Source of the DNA: Oceanobacillus sp. Castelsardo
Lineage (GTDB): Bacteria; Bacillota; Bacilli; Bacillales; Amphibacillaceae
Length of the DNA stretch: 64,000 nt
NCBI RefSeq assembly: GCF_001659985.1
Contig: NZ_LYCS01000003.1
Span: 214,015 to 278,014, forward strand
Direction: 5' to 3'
The stretch's first letter is position 1. The number at the start of each line of letters is the position of its first letter. Of this stretch, positions 17,886 to 27,643 are shown piece after piece. Made by a program: the position numbers and the translations under genes. Below the pieces are notes generated by a model, which searched no databases, was not told the DNA's origin, and saw only the letters and a list, made by a program, of their open reading frames with translations.

Positions 17886-18611
17886 TTATTTTTCTTCCTC
17901 CACCATCAAAGTTTGAATCAGTTGGATTTTATCAGGTTTTAACTGATATTGATGTAACGGTCGCCCTGTTTCTTGATACCGTATCTCGACTTTCAAAATA
18001 TCCTGTCCTGTCAAAAACTTTAAATACTTGCTAATCGACACACGAGAAATTCCTGTTTGATCGGATATTTCTGCGATAGTAAATAGATTACTTTCCCATT
18101 CGGAAATTTGCCTCACAATACGGGCCATCGTTGGTGCAGTCAGTCCTTTTGGTAGATTAATTGCACTTGATTCAGTATGATACTTATTTAAAAGGAAGAC
18201 ATCCAAATCTTCCTGTTGAACATGACGGCCATCTACCATTCTTTCAAATTTCTGTTGGTATTTCAGCAGTGCATCTTTAAATCGGTCAAAATCGTATGGC
18301 TTTATTAAATAGTCAAACGCACCGTATCGCAAAGCCCTTTGTATGGATTCATGATCATTTGCCGCTGTTATGACAATAACATCAACATTTAAACTAGCAT
18401 TCCTTATCTTTGACAATAAATCAAGGCCATTACGATTAGCAATATAAATATCCAAAAGAACCAGATTCACATGGTGGTTATTTAAAAACTCCCACCCTGC
18501 CGAAATATCGTGAACGACACCAGTAGTTGTAAATCCTGTTACTTTTTCAACGTATATTTGATTGAACTTAGCAACCATCGGATCATCTTCAATAATTAAT
18601 ACATTTATCAC
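17886..18611 (-). CDS. CitT/DcuR/MalR-family response regulator
   Basis: This 241-aa response regulator has a receiver domain at residues 1-120 (acidic pair E8-D9-D10, phospho-acceptor D54 in LVLLDIYI, conserved Lys in YLIKPYDF). It continues into a winged-helix output domain with FTIAEISDQTGISRVSISKYLKFL, the layout of regulators of C4-dicarboxylate and citrate uptake. It begins with GTG, overlapping the kinase stop codon by four bases, so the pair is translationally coupled. The downstream gene is an SLC13 dicarboxylate carrier, its likely target. The ligand (malate, citrate, fumarate) cannot be decided from sequence. Confidence 0.88.
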   Translation of the reverse strand: MINVLIIEDDPMVAKFNQIYVEKVTGFTTTGVVHDISAGWEFLNNHHVNLVLLDIYIANRNGLDLLSKIRNASLNVDVIVITAANDHESIQRALRYGAFDYLIKPYDFDRFKDALLKYQQKFERMVDGRHVQQEDLDVFLLNKYHTESSAINLPKGLTAPTMARIVRQISEWESNLFTIAEISDQTGISRVSISKYLKFLTGQDILKVEIRYQETGRPLHQYQLKPDKIQLIQTLMVEEEK

Positions 18612-20212
18612 ACATTGTCACCCTCATATGGAATGATTAAATCAAATACCGTACCTTCGTCCTCTTCAGAGTAAATCTCAAGTGTACCGCCTAACTCATC
18701 CAAGGATTTTTTTACTAAATATAGTCCATATCCACGATTTCTCCCTTTAGTAGAAATTCCCTTTTTAAAAATAGTTTCCTTTTCAGATGGTGCTAAACCA
18801 GGTCCATTGTCTTGGATTGAAAAGTGAAAATTCCCGTCTATATAGTTAATCGTGATCTGAACATTTCGTTTAGATTGATATGCTACAGCTTCATTTGCAT
18901 TATCAATCAGGTTTCCTATTATGGTTATGATCGCTTGGATTTTTTTGGTGTTTTTTAATACCGGCAATTGTCGGTACCCATTAAGTTCTACTTCAATCCC
19001 GCTTTCCCTGAATTGACTCAACTTATTATGTATATAACCAGCCAACACTGGATCTTTTACAAGACGGGAAACCTCTCCGATTTCCCTTTGAAAGCTAGTC
19101 GAAATTTGATCAATATATGTTTCTAGCTCTTTATATGATCTAGTATGAACCATTGCAGACATAACGTGTAGCCTGTTCATAAATTCATGCGTTTGCGCCC
19201 GAAGTGTATCTGCATAAGTTCTTGCCTCTGTTAATTGTTCTGCCAATAAGTCGAGCTCCGACCTTTCCCGGAATGTGGCAATGATGCCTACCATCATTTC
19301 CTGGACGTAAATTGGATTAGTATTAATAATGATATCAATATTATTCAAGCTTAACTCCTGATCATATTCAATATTTTGTTCCAACAATATTTTTGTCAAA
19401 TCAGAATTAGGCAAGTAGGAATCCAATTGCTGACCGATAGGATTTCCCGTAAGTCCTGCACGATGAAATATATCCATAGCAGTATGGTTTGCAACAACAA
19501 TTTCATTCTTTTCATTCATAGCGATTATACCTTCTCTGACAGAAGCAAGCATGGCATCTCTTTCTTTTAGTAGTTTTCCAATTTCCTGTGGTTCAAGCCC
19601 ATGCAATGAACGACTTACCCGCCTCGACAAGAATACGGCTCCAATTGCACCGATTATTAGACCCGCTCCAGTCCCGACATAAATAATAATCTGGCTTCTA
19701 AAAACAGCTTCTTCCACGTTATCAAGTAAAATTCCAACCGCCACCACACCAACCTGCTCAGTCCCGTTGCTTATTGGAACAAACGCACGCATTGATTTCC
19801 CCAATGTTCCTTCTGCTGTCGATGTATAACGCTCACCCCGGAAGGCAGGCTCCTCATCATTACCGACAAAATATTCTCCAATTCTTTTTTCTACAGGATG
19901 TGACCGACGGATTCGATTACTATCCATAATTACGATATAATCTACATCCGTATCTTCCTGTACCGCCTTTGTATATGTTTGTATTTCTCTTGAATTGTCT
20001 AAATCCGTTAATGCATGAATAACAAGTTCAGTTTTACTAACAGCGATAGCGATATTCATCACTTTTTCTTTCTGACTTTCCCTAGCTCTATCAGCTGTTT
20101 CACTTGCAATCAGAAAACTAGTAACCGCTAAAGCAACGCATAAAACACCAATAATTAATAGTATAATCTTTGTCTGCAATCGAAACGTTTTTCTATTTCT
20201 AAGCCCCTTCAT
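18608..20212 (-). CDS. CitA/DcuS/MalK-family sensor histidine kinase
   Basis: This membrane kinase of 534 aa has a classic layout. A first membrane helix (about residues 15-37) is followed by an extracytoplasmic PDC/PAS-type ligand domain (to about 170), a second helix (about 174-195), a cytosolic PAS domain (about 220-310) and the SpoOB-type kinase core. The phospho-acceptor is H342 in RAQTHEFMNRLH. The ATP-binding blocks are NLIDNANEA, DNGPGLA and GRNRGYGLYLVK. The family senses external di- or tricarboxylates. The ATG at 20212 is favoured because AAAGGTGA lies six bases upstream; a GTG three codons earlier overlaps that site. Confidence 0.9.
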   Translation of the reverse strand: MKGLRNRKTFRLQTKIILLIIGVLCVALAVTSFLIASETADRARESQKEKVMNIAIAVSKTELVIHALTDLDNSREIQTYTKAVQEDTDVDYIVIMDSNRIRRSHPVEKRIGEYFVGNDEEPAFRGERYTSTAEGTLGKSMRAFVPISNGTEQVGVVAVGILLDNVEEAVFRSQIIIYVGTGAGLIIGAIGAVFLSRRVSRSLHGLEPQEIGKLLKERDAMLASVREGIIAMNEKNEIVVANHTAMDIFHRAGLTGNPIGQQLDSYLPNSDLTKILLEQNIEYDQELSLNNIDIIINTNPIYVQEMMVGIIATFRERSELDLLAEQLTEARTYADTLRAQTHEFMNRLHVMSAMVHTRSYKELETYIDQISTSFQREIGEVSRLVKDPVLAGYIHNKLSQFRESGIEVELNGYRQLPVLKNTKKIQAIITIIGNLIDNANEAVAYQSKRNVQITINYIDGNFHFSIQDNGPGLAPSEKETIFKKGISTKGRNRGYGLYLVKKSLDELGGTLEIYSEEDEGTVFDLIIPYEGDNV

Positions 20213-20399
20213 TAAATTCACCTTTGAATCTTTTTCGTATAACTTATATATAGTAGTATATCATGTATTCCACCAGTCACCGATAGGTATAAATTAATAA
20301 CTTCGATTCTTATGTTATTAAAATGGCTTTGGTTGAATATGAAGAATGATATGATTTTTCCTTACCATGCGGCTGTATTTATTATAATGATTCCTTTAT

Positions 20400-20715
20400 C
20401 TTCTTCATTGAGCCCGTTTACCGGGGTTCCCCAGGATTTGGAGTCCATAGAGCACTTCTATAAGACCATTTACCGGGATTCTCCACGATTCTGGGCTCAT
20501 TAGACACTTCTATAAGACTTCTTACCTGAACTTTCACGATTTTGGGTCCATAGAACACTTCTATGAGACCTCCCACCTTTGTTCCCCTCCATTTTGGGCT
20601 CATTAAACACTTCTATGAGACCGTTTATCTGAATCCCCCCCGATTTTGGGCCCATAGAACACTTCTATAAGACCTCCCACCTTTGTTCCCCTCCATTTTG
20701 GGCTCATTAGAAGAA
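20400..20715. repeat. 52-bp palindromic tandem array, locus 3 (variant core, five to six units)
   Basis: CACTTCTA occurs at 20453, 20505, 20556, 20608 and 20660, so the steps are 52, 51, 52 and 52 bp, with a decayed sixth copy near 20716. Each lies in the core GG(G/N)CTCAT-N11-ATGAGACC, for example GGGCTCATTA...ATGAGACC, an inverted repeat with the same CTCAT/ATGAG arms as the other arrays but an 11-nt loop. Linkers vary more than elsewhere (TTTACCGGGATTCTCCACGA, TCCCACCTTTGTTCCCCTCC). It occupies the gap between the kinase gene and codA. No gene is supported here. Confidence 0.88.
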
Positions 20716-20787
20716 CCACTCTGTGACCCTTCTATTAAACTTCTATTAAGAACGACAAGTCAGTTCTTGAAACTCACTATCTAAAAA

Positions 20788-20826
20788 ACAAAAAACGCAG
20801 GGTCTTCATCAACCCTTACGTTTTTT
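20788..20826 (-). terminator. terminator of the codBA operon
   Basis: AAAAAACG(ca)GGGT pairs with ACCC(tta)CGTTTTTT, with runs of A and T on the flanks. It directly follows the codA stop on the minus strand. Confidence 0.85.
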
Positions 20827-20838
20827 CACAAAATCTAT

Positions 20839-22107
20839 TTATTTCCTATTAAAATCAACCACTTCATTCTCGCCATTCAATGATAGCATCGTTTCACTTG
20901 GTTTTGTTTCAGCGATGATTTTACCATTACGTACCGAATAACGAACTTTTGCCTGCTTACGAATCGTATCATATTCGCTATTCGCATCTAGGACGATGAA
21001 GTTAGCTGGTTTACCCGCTTCTATACCATAGCTGTCTTGGATATTTAATGTCTTCGCACTATTTTTTGTAATTAGATCAATCGAATTTACTATTTGCTCA
21101 TACCCCATTAATTGTGCTGCATGGATGCCCATATGAAGTACTTGTAGCATATTCCCTGTGCCAAGTGGGTACCACGGATCAAAAATATCATCATGGCCGA
21201 AGCATACATTCATTCCCGCTTCCAATAGTTCTTTTACTCTTGTTAATCCTCTTCGCTTCGGATACGTATCGAATCGTCCCTGAAGATGAATATTAACAAG
21301 TGGATTGGATACAAAGTTAATTTCGGACATTTTTAATATACGAAATAGCTTGGATGCATAGGCGCCATTGTAGGAGCCCATAGCTGTTGTATGACTTGCG
21401 GTAACACGAGAACCTAGTCCGCGTTCGTAGGCTTCTGTTGCTACTACTTCAACAAAACGAGATTGTTCATCATCAATTTCATCGCAATGAATATCCACTA
21501 ATACATTGTATTTTTCTGCAAGATCAAAAGCTGTTTTCATCGACTGTACGCCATATTCACGCGTAAATTCATAATGAGGAATTCCGCCTACTACATCCGC
21601 CCCCATTTTTAGAGCTTCTTCCAATAACTCCGCTCCATTTGGAAAAGATGGGATACCTTCTTGAGGAAAGGCTACAAGTTGTAAATTAACATAATCCTTC
21701 AGTTCGTCTTTCACTTCAAGCATCGCTTCCAGTGCCGTTAACTTAGGGTCTGTCACATCAACGTGCGTACGTACATGTTGAATACCTTGTGCGATTTGCC
21801 ATTTTATGGCTGTTGTTGCTCTTGTCTTAACATCCTCTTTCGTTAAAGACTGCTTTCTTTCTGACCATCTTTGAATTCCTTCAAATAACGTTCCACTAAG
21901 ATTCCATTCTGGTTCCCCAGCTGTTAATGTTGTGTCTAAATGAATATGTGGCTCAATAAAAGGAGGAAGGGCCAATGATCCATTAACATCGATCACCTCT
22001 TGTTCCCCCACGTCCACTTGTGTAGAAACTTCTTCAATTTTTCTGTCTTTCACTACGATATGGTGTAGTTCATCTTTTCCTCTTAATTTCGCATTTTTTA
22101 TAATCAT
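20839..22107 (-). CDS. codA: cytosine deaminase
   Basis: This is a 422-aa metal-dependent amidohydrolase that converts cytosine to uracil and ammonia for pyrimidine salvage. Metal ligands are visible: PHIHLD (about residue 52), the HCDE block (about residue 208) and [10 protein letters not shown]. The [10 protein letters not shown] segment is also typical of CodA. It lies three bases downstream of the cytosine permease gene, forming a codBA operon whose leader has a PyrR attenuator. Related enzymes deaminate isoguanine or creatinine, but the permease partner and regulation favour cytosine. Confidence 0.93.
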   Translation of the reverse strand: MIIKNAKLRGKDELHHIVVKDRKIEEVSTQVDVGEQEVIDVNGSLALPPFIEPHIHLDTTLTAGEPEWNLSGTLFEGIQRWSERKQSLTKEDVKTRATTAIKWQIAQGIQHVRTHVDVTDPKLTALEAMLEVKDELKDYVNLQLVAFPQEGIPSFPNGAELLEEALKMGADVVGGIPHYEFTREYGVQSMKTAFDLAEKYNVLVDIHCDEIDDEQSRFVEVVATEAYERGLGSRVTASHTTAMGSYNGAYASKLFRILKMSEINFVSNPLVNIHLQGRFDTYPKRRGLTRVKELLEAGMNVCFGHDDIFDPWYPLGTGNMLQVLHMGIHAAQLMGYEQIVNSIDLITKNSAKTLNIQDSYGIEAGKPANFIVLDANSEYDTIRKQAKVRYSVRNGKIIAETKPSETMLSLNGENEVVDFNRK

Positions 22108-22110
22108 GAA

Positions 22111-23361
22111 TTAACCCACCTTTTCCACTTTCATTACTGTTTGTCTTTCAGCGACTAACATTGCAATCACATAGATCACCGCAGTTCCAACGATTCCGTT
22201 TATCGGAGGGATACCAGGTACTAAATTAGCTACAGCAACCCCACTAACCCAAGCAAGAATAGCGATCCAGTTGATTGATTTAAATTTCATAGTTTCATAC
22301 TGTTCGTACTTTCCTTTTCTAACTAGGAAATAATCCGCTAAGATAATCGCACCTATTGATGGCAAAGTAGAACCTAATATTGTTAAGAATCCAATAAAGT
22401 TGTTGTATAGCCACATGGCAGCTATTGTACCAACTATTCCGTTAAAAATAACTAGTATATTTTTAGGGAGTTTTGTAATGTTTGAAAAACCTAATGAAGA
22501 AGCATATAACGCATTATCGTTTGTTGTCCATATATTCAGGCCTAATACAATAATTGCTGGGATAAGAAGCCCTTGTACATGCATCACTTCAGAGATATCG
22601 CCTAAACCAAATGCAAACGTGCCAATTGCTCCGAATAAGAACATGAGCGAATTACCGATAAAGAATGCGATCAACGTTGTACTTACTGCTGTACGTCCAC
22701 TTTTTGCAAATCTTGTAAAGTCAGGAGTTAATGTCCCCGCACTAACGAAGGAACCGACACAAATAGTCAATGCCGCAGCAACTCCCAATGCATCAATCGG
22801 TTGATAATCCATTAATGCTTGAATTCCACCCGCTGTATTTGTTGCGCTTATAGCAGAATAGCCCCCTAGAATGGAGATTGCTGGGATTGCAATAATACTA
22901 ATAATCGTTAAAGCCTTCATTCCCCAAAATGCTGTTCCTGTCATTAAAATTCCTGAAACAATAATCAACACGTACTCATTGATTCCAGTAAATAAGTGAA
23001 CTGGTACAGCGAACATTGCTAAACCAACACCAAACCACCCAACTTGTGTGGCACCTAATAAAAATGATGGTAAGTAAGATCCCTTTTCTCCAAAAGCATA
23101 GCGAGCAAGTAAATGCGTGGATAGACCTGTTTTAGATGCAATAAAAGCTAAAGCTCCAGTATATAAGCCTAGGATTAAGTTTCCTGCTAGAACAATCCAA
23201 ATAAACTCTTTAAACGTTAATCCTGCACCTAATTCTCCCCCAGATAACATACTAGCAGAGAAAAATGTTAAGCCCATCATCACTGCTAACATTCTCCAGA
23301 AGCCAGTTCTACTCCCTTGTGGAACAGCCTGTAATGAAAATTCCTTATCTACTTTTTGCAT
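22111..23361 (-). CDS. codB: cytosine permease
   Basis: This is a 416-aa membrane carrier of the nucleobase:cation symporter-1 family with about twelve hydrophobic segments. Typical features are an N-terminal SRTGFWRM segment, GATQVGWFGVG, and a NIWTTNDNALYASSLGFSN block lining the substrate site. It imports cytosine, which CodA then deaminates. AAGGAGG lies eight bases before the ATG. The roughly 170-bp leader contains a PyrR-binding sequence and an attenuator, so expression should fall when UMP or UTP is high. It is the first gene of the codBA operon. Confidence 0.93.
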   Translation of the reverse strand: MQKVDKEFSLQAVPQGSRTGFWRMLAVMMGLTFFSASMLSGGELGAGLTFKEFIWIVLAGNLILGLYTGALAFIASKTGLSTHLLARYAFGEKGSYLPSFLLGATQVGWFGVGLAMFAVPVHLFTGINEYVLIIVSGILMTGTAFWGMKALTIISIIAIPAISILGGYSAISATNTAGGIQALMDYQPIDALGVAAALTICVGSFVSAGTLTPDFTRFAKSGRTAVSTTLIAFFIGNSLMFLFGAIGTFAFGLGDISEVMHVQGLLIPAIIVLGLNIWTTNDNALYASSLGFSNITKLPKNILVIFNGIVGTIAAMWLYNNFIGFLTILGSTLPSIGAIILADYFLVRKGKYEQYETMKFKSINWIAILAWVSGVAVANLVPGIPPINGIVGTAVIYVIAMLVAERQTVMKVEKVG

Positions 23362-23412
23362 ACCAATTCCTCCTTAAAGTGGACTGGCACCGAAGAATTG
23401 ACTTTTGGAAGT

Positions 23413-23450
23413 AAAAAGAGGCTTCTCGCCATTTCTGACAAGAAGCCTCC
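23413..23450 (-). terminator. attenuator terminator in the codBA leader
   Basis: On the minus strand the arms GAGGCTTCT and AGAAGCCTC form a hairpin followed by TTTTT, 52 bp before the codB start. Together with the PyrR-binding sequence upstream it forms a transcription attenuator. Pyrimidine excess would favour termination before codB. Confidence 0.88.
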
Positions 23451-23499
23451 ATCAAAGGGCAGAGATGACATATATACGTCACCCCTACTCATTTCCGTT

Positions 23500-23528
23500 G
23501 TCCTTGTCAGCCTCTCTGGACTGATTTA
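23500..23528 (-). promoter_or_regulatory. PyrR-binding RNA sequence (pyr attenuation leader)
   Basis: The minus-strand transcript reads AAATCAGTCCAGAGAGGCTG followed by ACAAGGACAACGG. This matches the conserved PyrR-binding loop of pyr operon leaders (CAGUCCAGAGAGGCU...AAGGA). PyrR bound to UMP stabilises this hairpin and lets the downstream terminator form. Its presence ties cytosine uptake and deamination to pyrimidine supply. Confidence 0.92.
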
Positions 23529-23640
23529 AAGGTACCAGTATTAAATTAATTACATTATGACAAAGTATACATAAACTGTCAATGCTAAATATTGGAGTGA
23601 CAACATAAACGTTAGGCTGTCTAGCTCCAGCGCAACTTGT

Positions 23641-24486
23641 TTATCCAAATCTACCCGATATATAGTCTTCCGTGCGTTTATCTGATGGATTGGCGAAAAT
23701 TTTATTCGTGTCATCGAATTCTACAACCTCTCCATCCAAAAAGAAGGCTGTTCGATCGGAAATACGTGCTGCTTGTTGCATATTATGAGTAACCATAATA
23801 ATAGAATAATCCTTTTTCAATTCTTGAGCTAACTCCTCTATTTTAAGCGTCGATTTAGGGTCAAGCGCCGAGGTTGGCTCATCCATTAAGATTACATCTG
23901 GTTGTATCGCTAATGCTCTAGCAATACATAATCGTTGCTGCTGACCACCTGATAATCCAAATGCATTTTCACTTAACCTATCTTTCAATTCATCCCAAAT
24001 ATAGGCTCCTCGTAAACTTGTTTCTACAATTTCATCTAGCAGTTTTTTATTACGGATGCCGTGTATTTTTGGACCATAGGCAATATTTTCATAGATAGAT
24101 TTAGGAAATGGATTTGGTTTTTGAAATACCATTCCTACTTTTGTACGTAAATTTTCTACCTTCATCGTTCTATCTAAAATGTTAGTTCCCTTATAAGAAA
24201 TCGTCCCCGTTGTACGTACACCTGGTACTAGTTCAACCATACGATTTAACGTTTTAATGTAGGTGGATTTTCCACAACCTGAAGGACCAATAATAGCTGT
24301 TACTTCCTTTTCATGTATTTCTAGATTAATATTTTTCAAGGCATGTGTCTGACCATACCAAAGGTTTAATTCCTTTGTGTCATAAACAATATCGTTTGTT
24401 TGTGTACTTGTTGTCATTTCTATACTTTCCTTTAGCTTTGTCTTTGGTTTCAATTGTATGCCCATTTTATTTGCAATAATGCTCAT
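23641..24486 (-). CDS. pstB: phosphate ABC transporter, ATP-binding protein PstB
   Basis: This is the ATPase subunit of the high-affinity phosphate importer, acting on the inner membrane face with PstA and PstC. The 281-aa protein has Walker [10 protein letters not shown], the PstB-typical [18 protein letters not shown]-loop region, signature LSGGQQQR and Walker [14 protein letters not shown], then the H-loop VTHN. The N-terminus is extended by about 30 residues; the start is supported by AAAGGAGTGGG just upstream. It is the last gene of pstSCAB. No phoU follows; the next gene downstream is codB. Confidence 0.96.
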   Translation of the reverse strand: MSIIANKMGIQLKPKTKLKESIEMTTSTQTNDIVYDTKELNLWYGQTHALKNINLEIHEKEVTAIIGPSGCGKSTYIKTLNRMVELVPGVRTTGTISYKGTNILDRTMKVENLRTKVGMVFQKPNPFPKSIYENIAYGPKIHGIRNKKLLDEIVETSLRGAYIWDELKDRLSENAFGLSGGQQQRLCIARALAIQPDVILMDEPTSALDPKSTLKIEELAQELKKDYSIIMVTHNMQQAARISDRTAFFLDGEVVEFDDTNKIFANPSDKRTEDYISGRFG

Positions 24487-24539
24487 TTTCCCACTCCTTT
24501 ATTAAGCCATCGTTCAGAATCTCTAAGCTATTAATATCA

Positions 24540-25427
24540 TTAATATCTTTGCTGAAATTTATTTCGAATAAAGATTGCCACGGAATTTAGGAGAAATAAT
24601 AAAGCAAGTAGAACAATAATGGTTGCGGCAGCTAAGTTTGCATATTCCGCAACTAACGATGAGTCTAAAGTCCAATAATAAATCTGCATTGGCAACGCTG
24701 TAAATGTGTCAAGCAGCCCTTCTGGAAATGGGATGAGTAACGCTGGAATTCCCAATACGGTTAGGGGGGCCGTCTCTCCAATTGCACGAGATAGGGATAA
24801 AATGGAGCCTGTCAAAATACTTGGTAAAGCAGCAGGCAATATGACTCTTCTAATCGTTTGCCATTTGGTAGCTCCCATCCCATACGATGCTTCCGATAAA
24901 TGCCCCGGTACTGCTCTAAGTGCCTCCTGTGCGGATACAATTAAGATTGGTAGTACTAATAAGGATAAGGTTAAACCGCCGGCCAATACGACATTTCCAA
25001 AATCCATTAAACGAACAAAGACGGTTAAACCTAATAGCCCGTAAACAATCGATGGTACACCTGCTAGATTCGAAATATTCGTTTCGATAAATGACTTAAA
25101 CTTTCCGTTCTTCGCATAAAGTTCTAAATAAATAGCTGTACCTACCCCAATGATTAAAGTGACCGGAATAACAACTAACATGACCCATACCGTTCCAAGC
25201 AGGGCCCCCATAATACCCGCTCGGTCTGGGTTTGTAGATAATCTACCTGTTAGGAAATCCATATTAAGGAAACCAAGCCCATCTATTGCTACTCTTATCA
25301 TTAAAACGGCGAGGACAAATAAACCAAATAAAGTAGACAATAGAAAAATGAATTTCCAGATCCTATTATTTCTCACACGGGAGTTCATTCTATTTTTTAA
25401 TTGGGTTTCGTCAAACTGCTTCATCAT
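24540..25427 (-). CDS. pstA: phosphate ABC transporter permease PstA
   Basis: This is the second membrane subunit of the Pst phosphate importer, 295 aa with about six membrane helices. The cytoplasmic EAA loop that docks on PstB reads EASYGMGATKWQTIRRVILPAALPSILTG at about residues 180-208. Its ATG overlaps the last base of the pstC stop codon, and AGGGAGG is seven bases upstream, so the two are coupled. The operon is controlled by the PhoP box before pstS. Confidence 0.95.
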   Translation of the reverse strand: MMKQFDETQLKNRMNSRVRNNRIWKFIFLLSTLFGLFVLAVLMIRVAIDGLGFLNMDFLTGRLSTNPDRAGIMGALLGTVWVMLVVIPVTLIIGVGTAIYLELYAKNGKFKSFIETNISNLAGVPSIVYGLLGLTVFVRLMDFGNVVLAGGLTLSLLVLPILIVSAQEALRAVPGHLSEASYGMGATKWQTIRRVILPAALPSILTGSILSLSRAIGETAPLTVLGIPALLIPFPEGLLDTFTALPMQIYYWTLDSSLVAEYANLAAATIIVLLALLFLLNSVAIFIRNKFQQRY

Positions 25428-26380
25428 TAATATTCCTCCCTAAATTTACGAGAAATATATCTTGCAAGTAAATTCATCACTAGAGTAAATACGAATAAGG
25501 TGATTGCTACAGCATAAAGACTATAATATATCGTCGTACCAGCGGCAGCTTCACCGCCAGCGACTTCAACAATGTATGCAGTCATCGTCTGCATCGATTC
25601 GGTAATGTCAAAAGTAAAGTTTTTGGAACTCCCACTAGCAATCGTTACAATCATTGTTTCACCGATGGCCCGGGAAATCCCAAGAACGAATGATGCAATA
25701 ATTCCAGAAAATGCAGCGGGAATGACTACCTTTATAGTCGTTTCCAATTTTGTTGCTCCCATCGCTAAGGAGCCTTCTCTCATTGCATTTGGAACAGACG
25801 TCATGGCATCCTCGGAAAGAGACGCAATCATAGGGATAATCATAACCCCCATGACTAAACCAGGACTAAGAATATTCGTAGCCCCTACCTCTGGAAAAAT
25901 AGAACGAATAAGAGGTGTTACAAAGGTAAAAGCAAAAAATCCATAAACAATCGTAGGAATACCAGCTAAAATTTCTAATAACGGCTTTAATACCCTTCTA
26001 ACTTTTTCAGACGCATACTCACTTAAATAAATAGCAGACATAAGGCCTATCGGACCTGCAACAAGCATTGCTATAATCGTGGAAATAAGTGTACCGTTTA
26101 TAAGAGGCAATATACCAAATTCCGAATTCTGACTTAATGGTTTTAAGACAGTCCCAGTAAAGAACTCCCAGATTGGTACAGTTCTAAAAAATTGGATAGC
26201 TTGTGATAATAATGTGTATAGTATTCCTAAAGTTGTTAGGATGGTTATGGATGCAAGAAGGAATAAAATAGTAGGAATGACTTTTTCAAATAGGTTCGAT
26301 ACATTTTTCTTTTGTTTATTTTGAGCAATGATTTCACTAATACGAATAGCTTCATGCTTTACCTCGCTGCTTCTCTGCAT
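25427..26380 (-). CDS. pstC: phosphate ABC transporter permease PstC
   Basis: This is the first membrane subunit of the Pst importer, 317 aa with about six hydrophobic segments after a cytosolic start. The EAA-type loop is REGSLAMGATKLETTIKVVIPAAFSGIIAS. The start MQRSSEVKHEA is preferred over the frame's first ATG because GGAAGGAG lies nine bases before it. It is followed by pstA with a one-base overlap. A hairpin in the 190-bp gap after pstS may lower its expression relative to the binding protein. Confidence 0.94.
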   Translation of the reverse strand: MQRSSEVKHEAIRISEIIAQNKQKKNVSNLFEKVIPTILFLLASITILTTLGILYTLLSQAIQFFRTVPIWEFFTGTVLKPLSQNSEFGILPLINGTLISTIIAMLVAGPIGLMSAIYLSEYASEKVRRVLKPLLEILAGIPTIVYGFFAFTFVTPLIRSIFPEVGATNILSPGLVMGVMIIPMIASLSEDAMTSVPNAMREGSLAMGATKLETTIKVVIPAAFSGIIASFVLGISRAIGETMIVTIASGSSKNFTFDITESMQTMTAYIVEVAGGEAAAGTTIYYSLYAVAITLFVFTLVMNLLARYISRKFREEY

Positions 26381-26453
26381 TACATTGGGACTCCTTCCAA
26401 GAAACTGAGGCCGAGACAAAAGTATTTTAATCTAGTAAAATTCAAACAGGGCT

Positions 26454-26471
26454 GGAGCGAATAATCGCTCC
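26454..26471 (-). other. intercistronic hairpin between pstS and pstC
   Basis: GGAGCGA-ATAA-TCGCTCC forms a perfect 7-bp hairpin without a T run. Such structures between binding-protein and permease genes often protect the upstream mRNA or partly terminate, giving excess binding protein. That role is inferred here. Confidence 0.5.
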
Positions 26472-26571
26472 GTATATTCCCTCCGCTTAGATAGCGAATT
26501 GTTCGTCTTTAAGGTTAATTACTTTAGTTATGTCCTAGCCTCATGAAGTTTTCAAGTTTACAAACGTTCAT

Positions 26572-27561
26572 TTATTTAATAGCTTCTAGATCTTCAAGTT
26601 GAGCTTGCGCTTCTTCTTCCGGAATTGGTGCGAAACCAGTCTCTCCAGCAAAGTCATTCGTGCTTTCTAATACATAAGTTGCATAATCGAATACTTGTGC
26701 TTTTTCTTTCGCATGGTTTACATTTAAATAGGTGAATACTGGACGAGTATAGTTAGCATATGGGCCTTCTTCACCAATGGTATCTAGAGATGGAACGACA
26801 GCACCTTCACCAAAGTCAATTCCAACTGCACTTACTTTATCTTGGTTACTATCATAGTATCCAAACCCGAAGAACCCAATTGCATTAGCATCTTCAGCTA
26901 CTAAAGTTACAAGGGTAGAATAATCTTGTTGAAGATTAATCGTTTCTACTAAATCTTGTTCTTCAAGAATATTTTCAAAGAAAAATTCGTACGTTCCATG
27001 GTTTTCATTTGGACCATATGTTTGAATTTCTTCTTCTGGCCATTCTGGATTGATTTCAGACCATTTTGTAACATTACCTAAGAAGATATCCTTCACCTGA
27101 TCTTCTGTTAATTCAGTTGCAAAGTCATTTTCTGGGTTAACTACAATTGTTAAACCATCTAAAGCAACTTTTAATTCCATTACTTCAATGCCAAGCTCAT
27201 CCGCTTTAGCTTGTTCTTCCTCTTTCATTTCTCGGGATGCATCGTTAAAGTCTGTTCCATCTTCAGCAAGGAACTTTTCAAAACCAGCACTCGTTCCAGC
27301 ACGACTAACTTCAACAGATACATTAGGTTGTTCGTTAATCATATATTCTTCAGCTAATCTAGACATTAATGGGTAAACAGTACCAGATCCATCAATGACA
27401 ACATTTCCTTCTAATTCATCAGTCGCTTCTTCACCGGAAGTATTTTCTTCTGATTCCGTTCCCTCTGCATTTGATTCTTCCTCTGCTGCTCCTCCGCAAG
27501 CTGCTAGAAATAGGACTAGTCCCGCAACAATAAGGAACATAAGATACTTCTTGAACTTCAT
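26572..27561 (-). CDS. pstS: phosphate-binding lipoprotein PstS
   Basis: This is the extracellular phosphate receptor of the Pst importer. The 329-aa precursor has a lipoprotein signal peptide ending in the lipobox LAAC (Cys 22), then an acidic Glu/Ser-rich linker. The binding domain starts with VVIDGSGTVYPLM, where GSGT contacts phosphate, and includes RAGTSAGFEKF and SREMKEEE. Being anchored to the outer membrane face fits a Gram-positive cell. It is the first gene of pstSCAB and has a four-repeat PhoP box upstream, so it should be induced by phosphate starvation. Confidence 0.95.
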   Translation of the reverse strand: MKFKKYLMFLIVAGLVLFLAACGGAAEEESNAEGTESEENTSGEEATDELEGNVVIDGSGTVYPLMSRLAEEYMINEQPNVSVEVSRAGTSAGFEKFLAEDGTDFNDASREMKEEEQAKADELGIEVMELKVALDGLTIVVNPENDFATELTEDQVKDIFLGNVTKWSEINPEWPEEEIQTYGPNENHGTYEFFFENILEEQDLVETINLQQDYSTLVTLVAEDANAIGFFGFGYYDSNQDKVSAVGIDFGEGAVVPSLDTIGEEGPYANYTRPVFTYLNVNHAKEKAQVFDYATYVLESTNDFAGETGFAPIPEEEAQAQLEDLEAIK

Positions 27562-27643
27562 TACTTTGTCCTCCCCGAATAAGTACTTTAAATTTTATTG
27601 GACGGGTTATTCCGCCTCTCAATTTCATAGTATAGTAGGTGAA

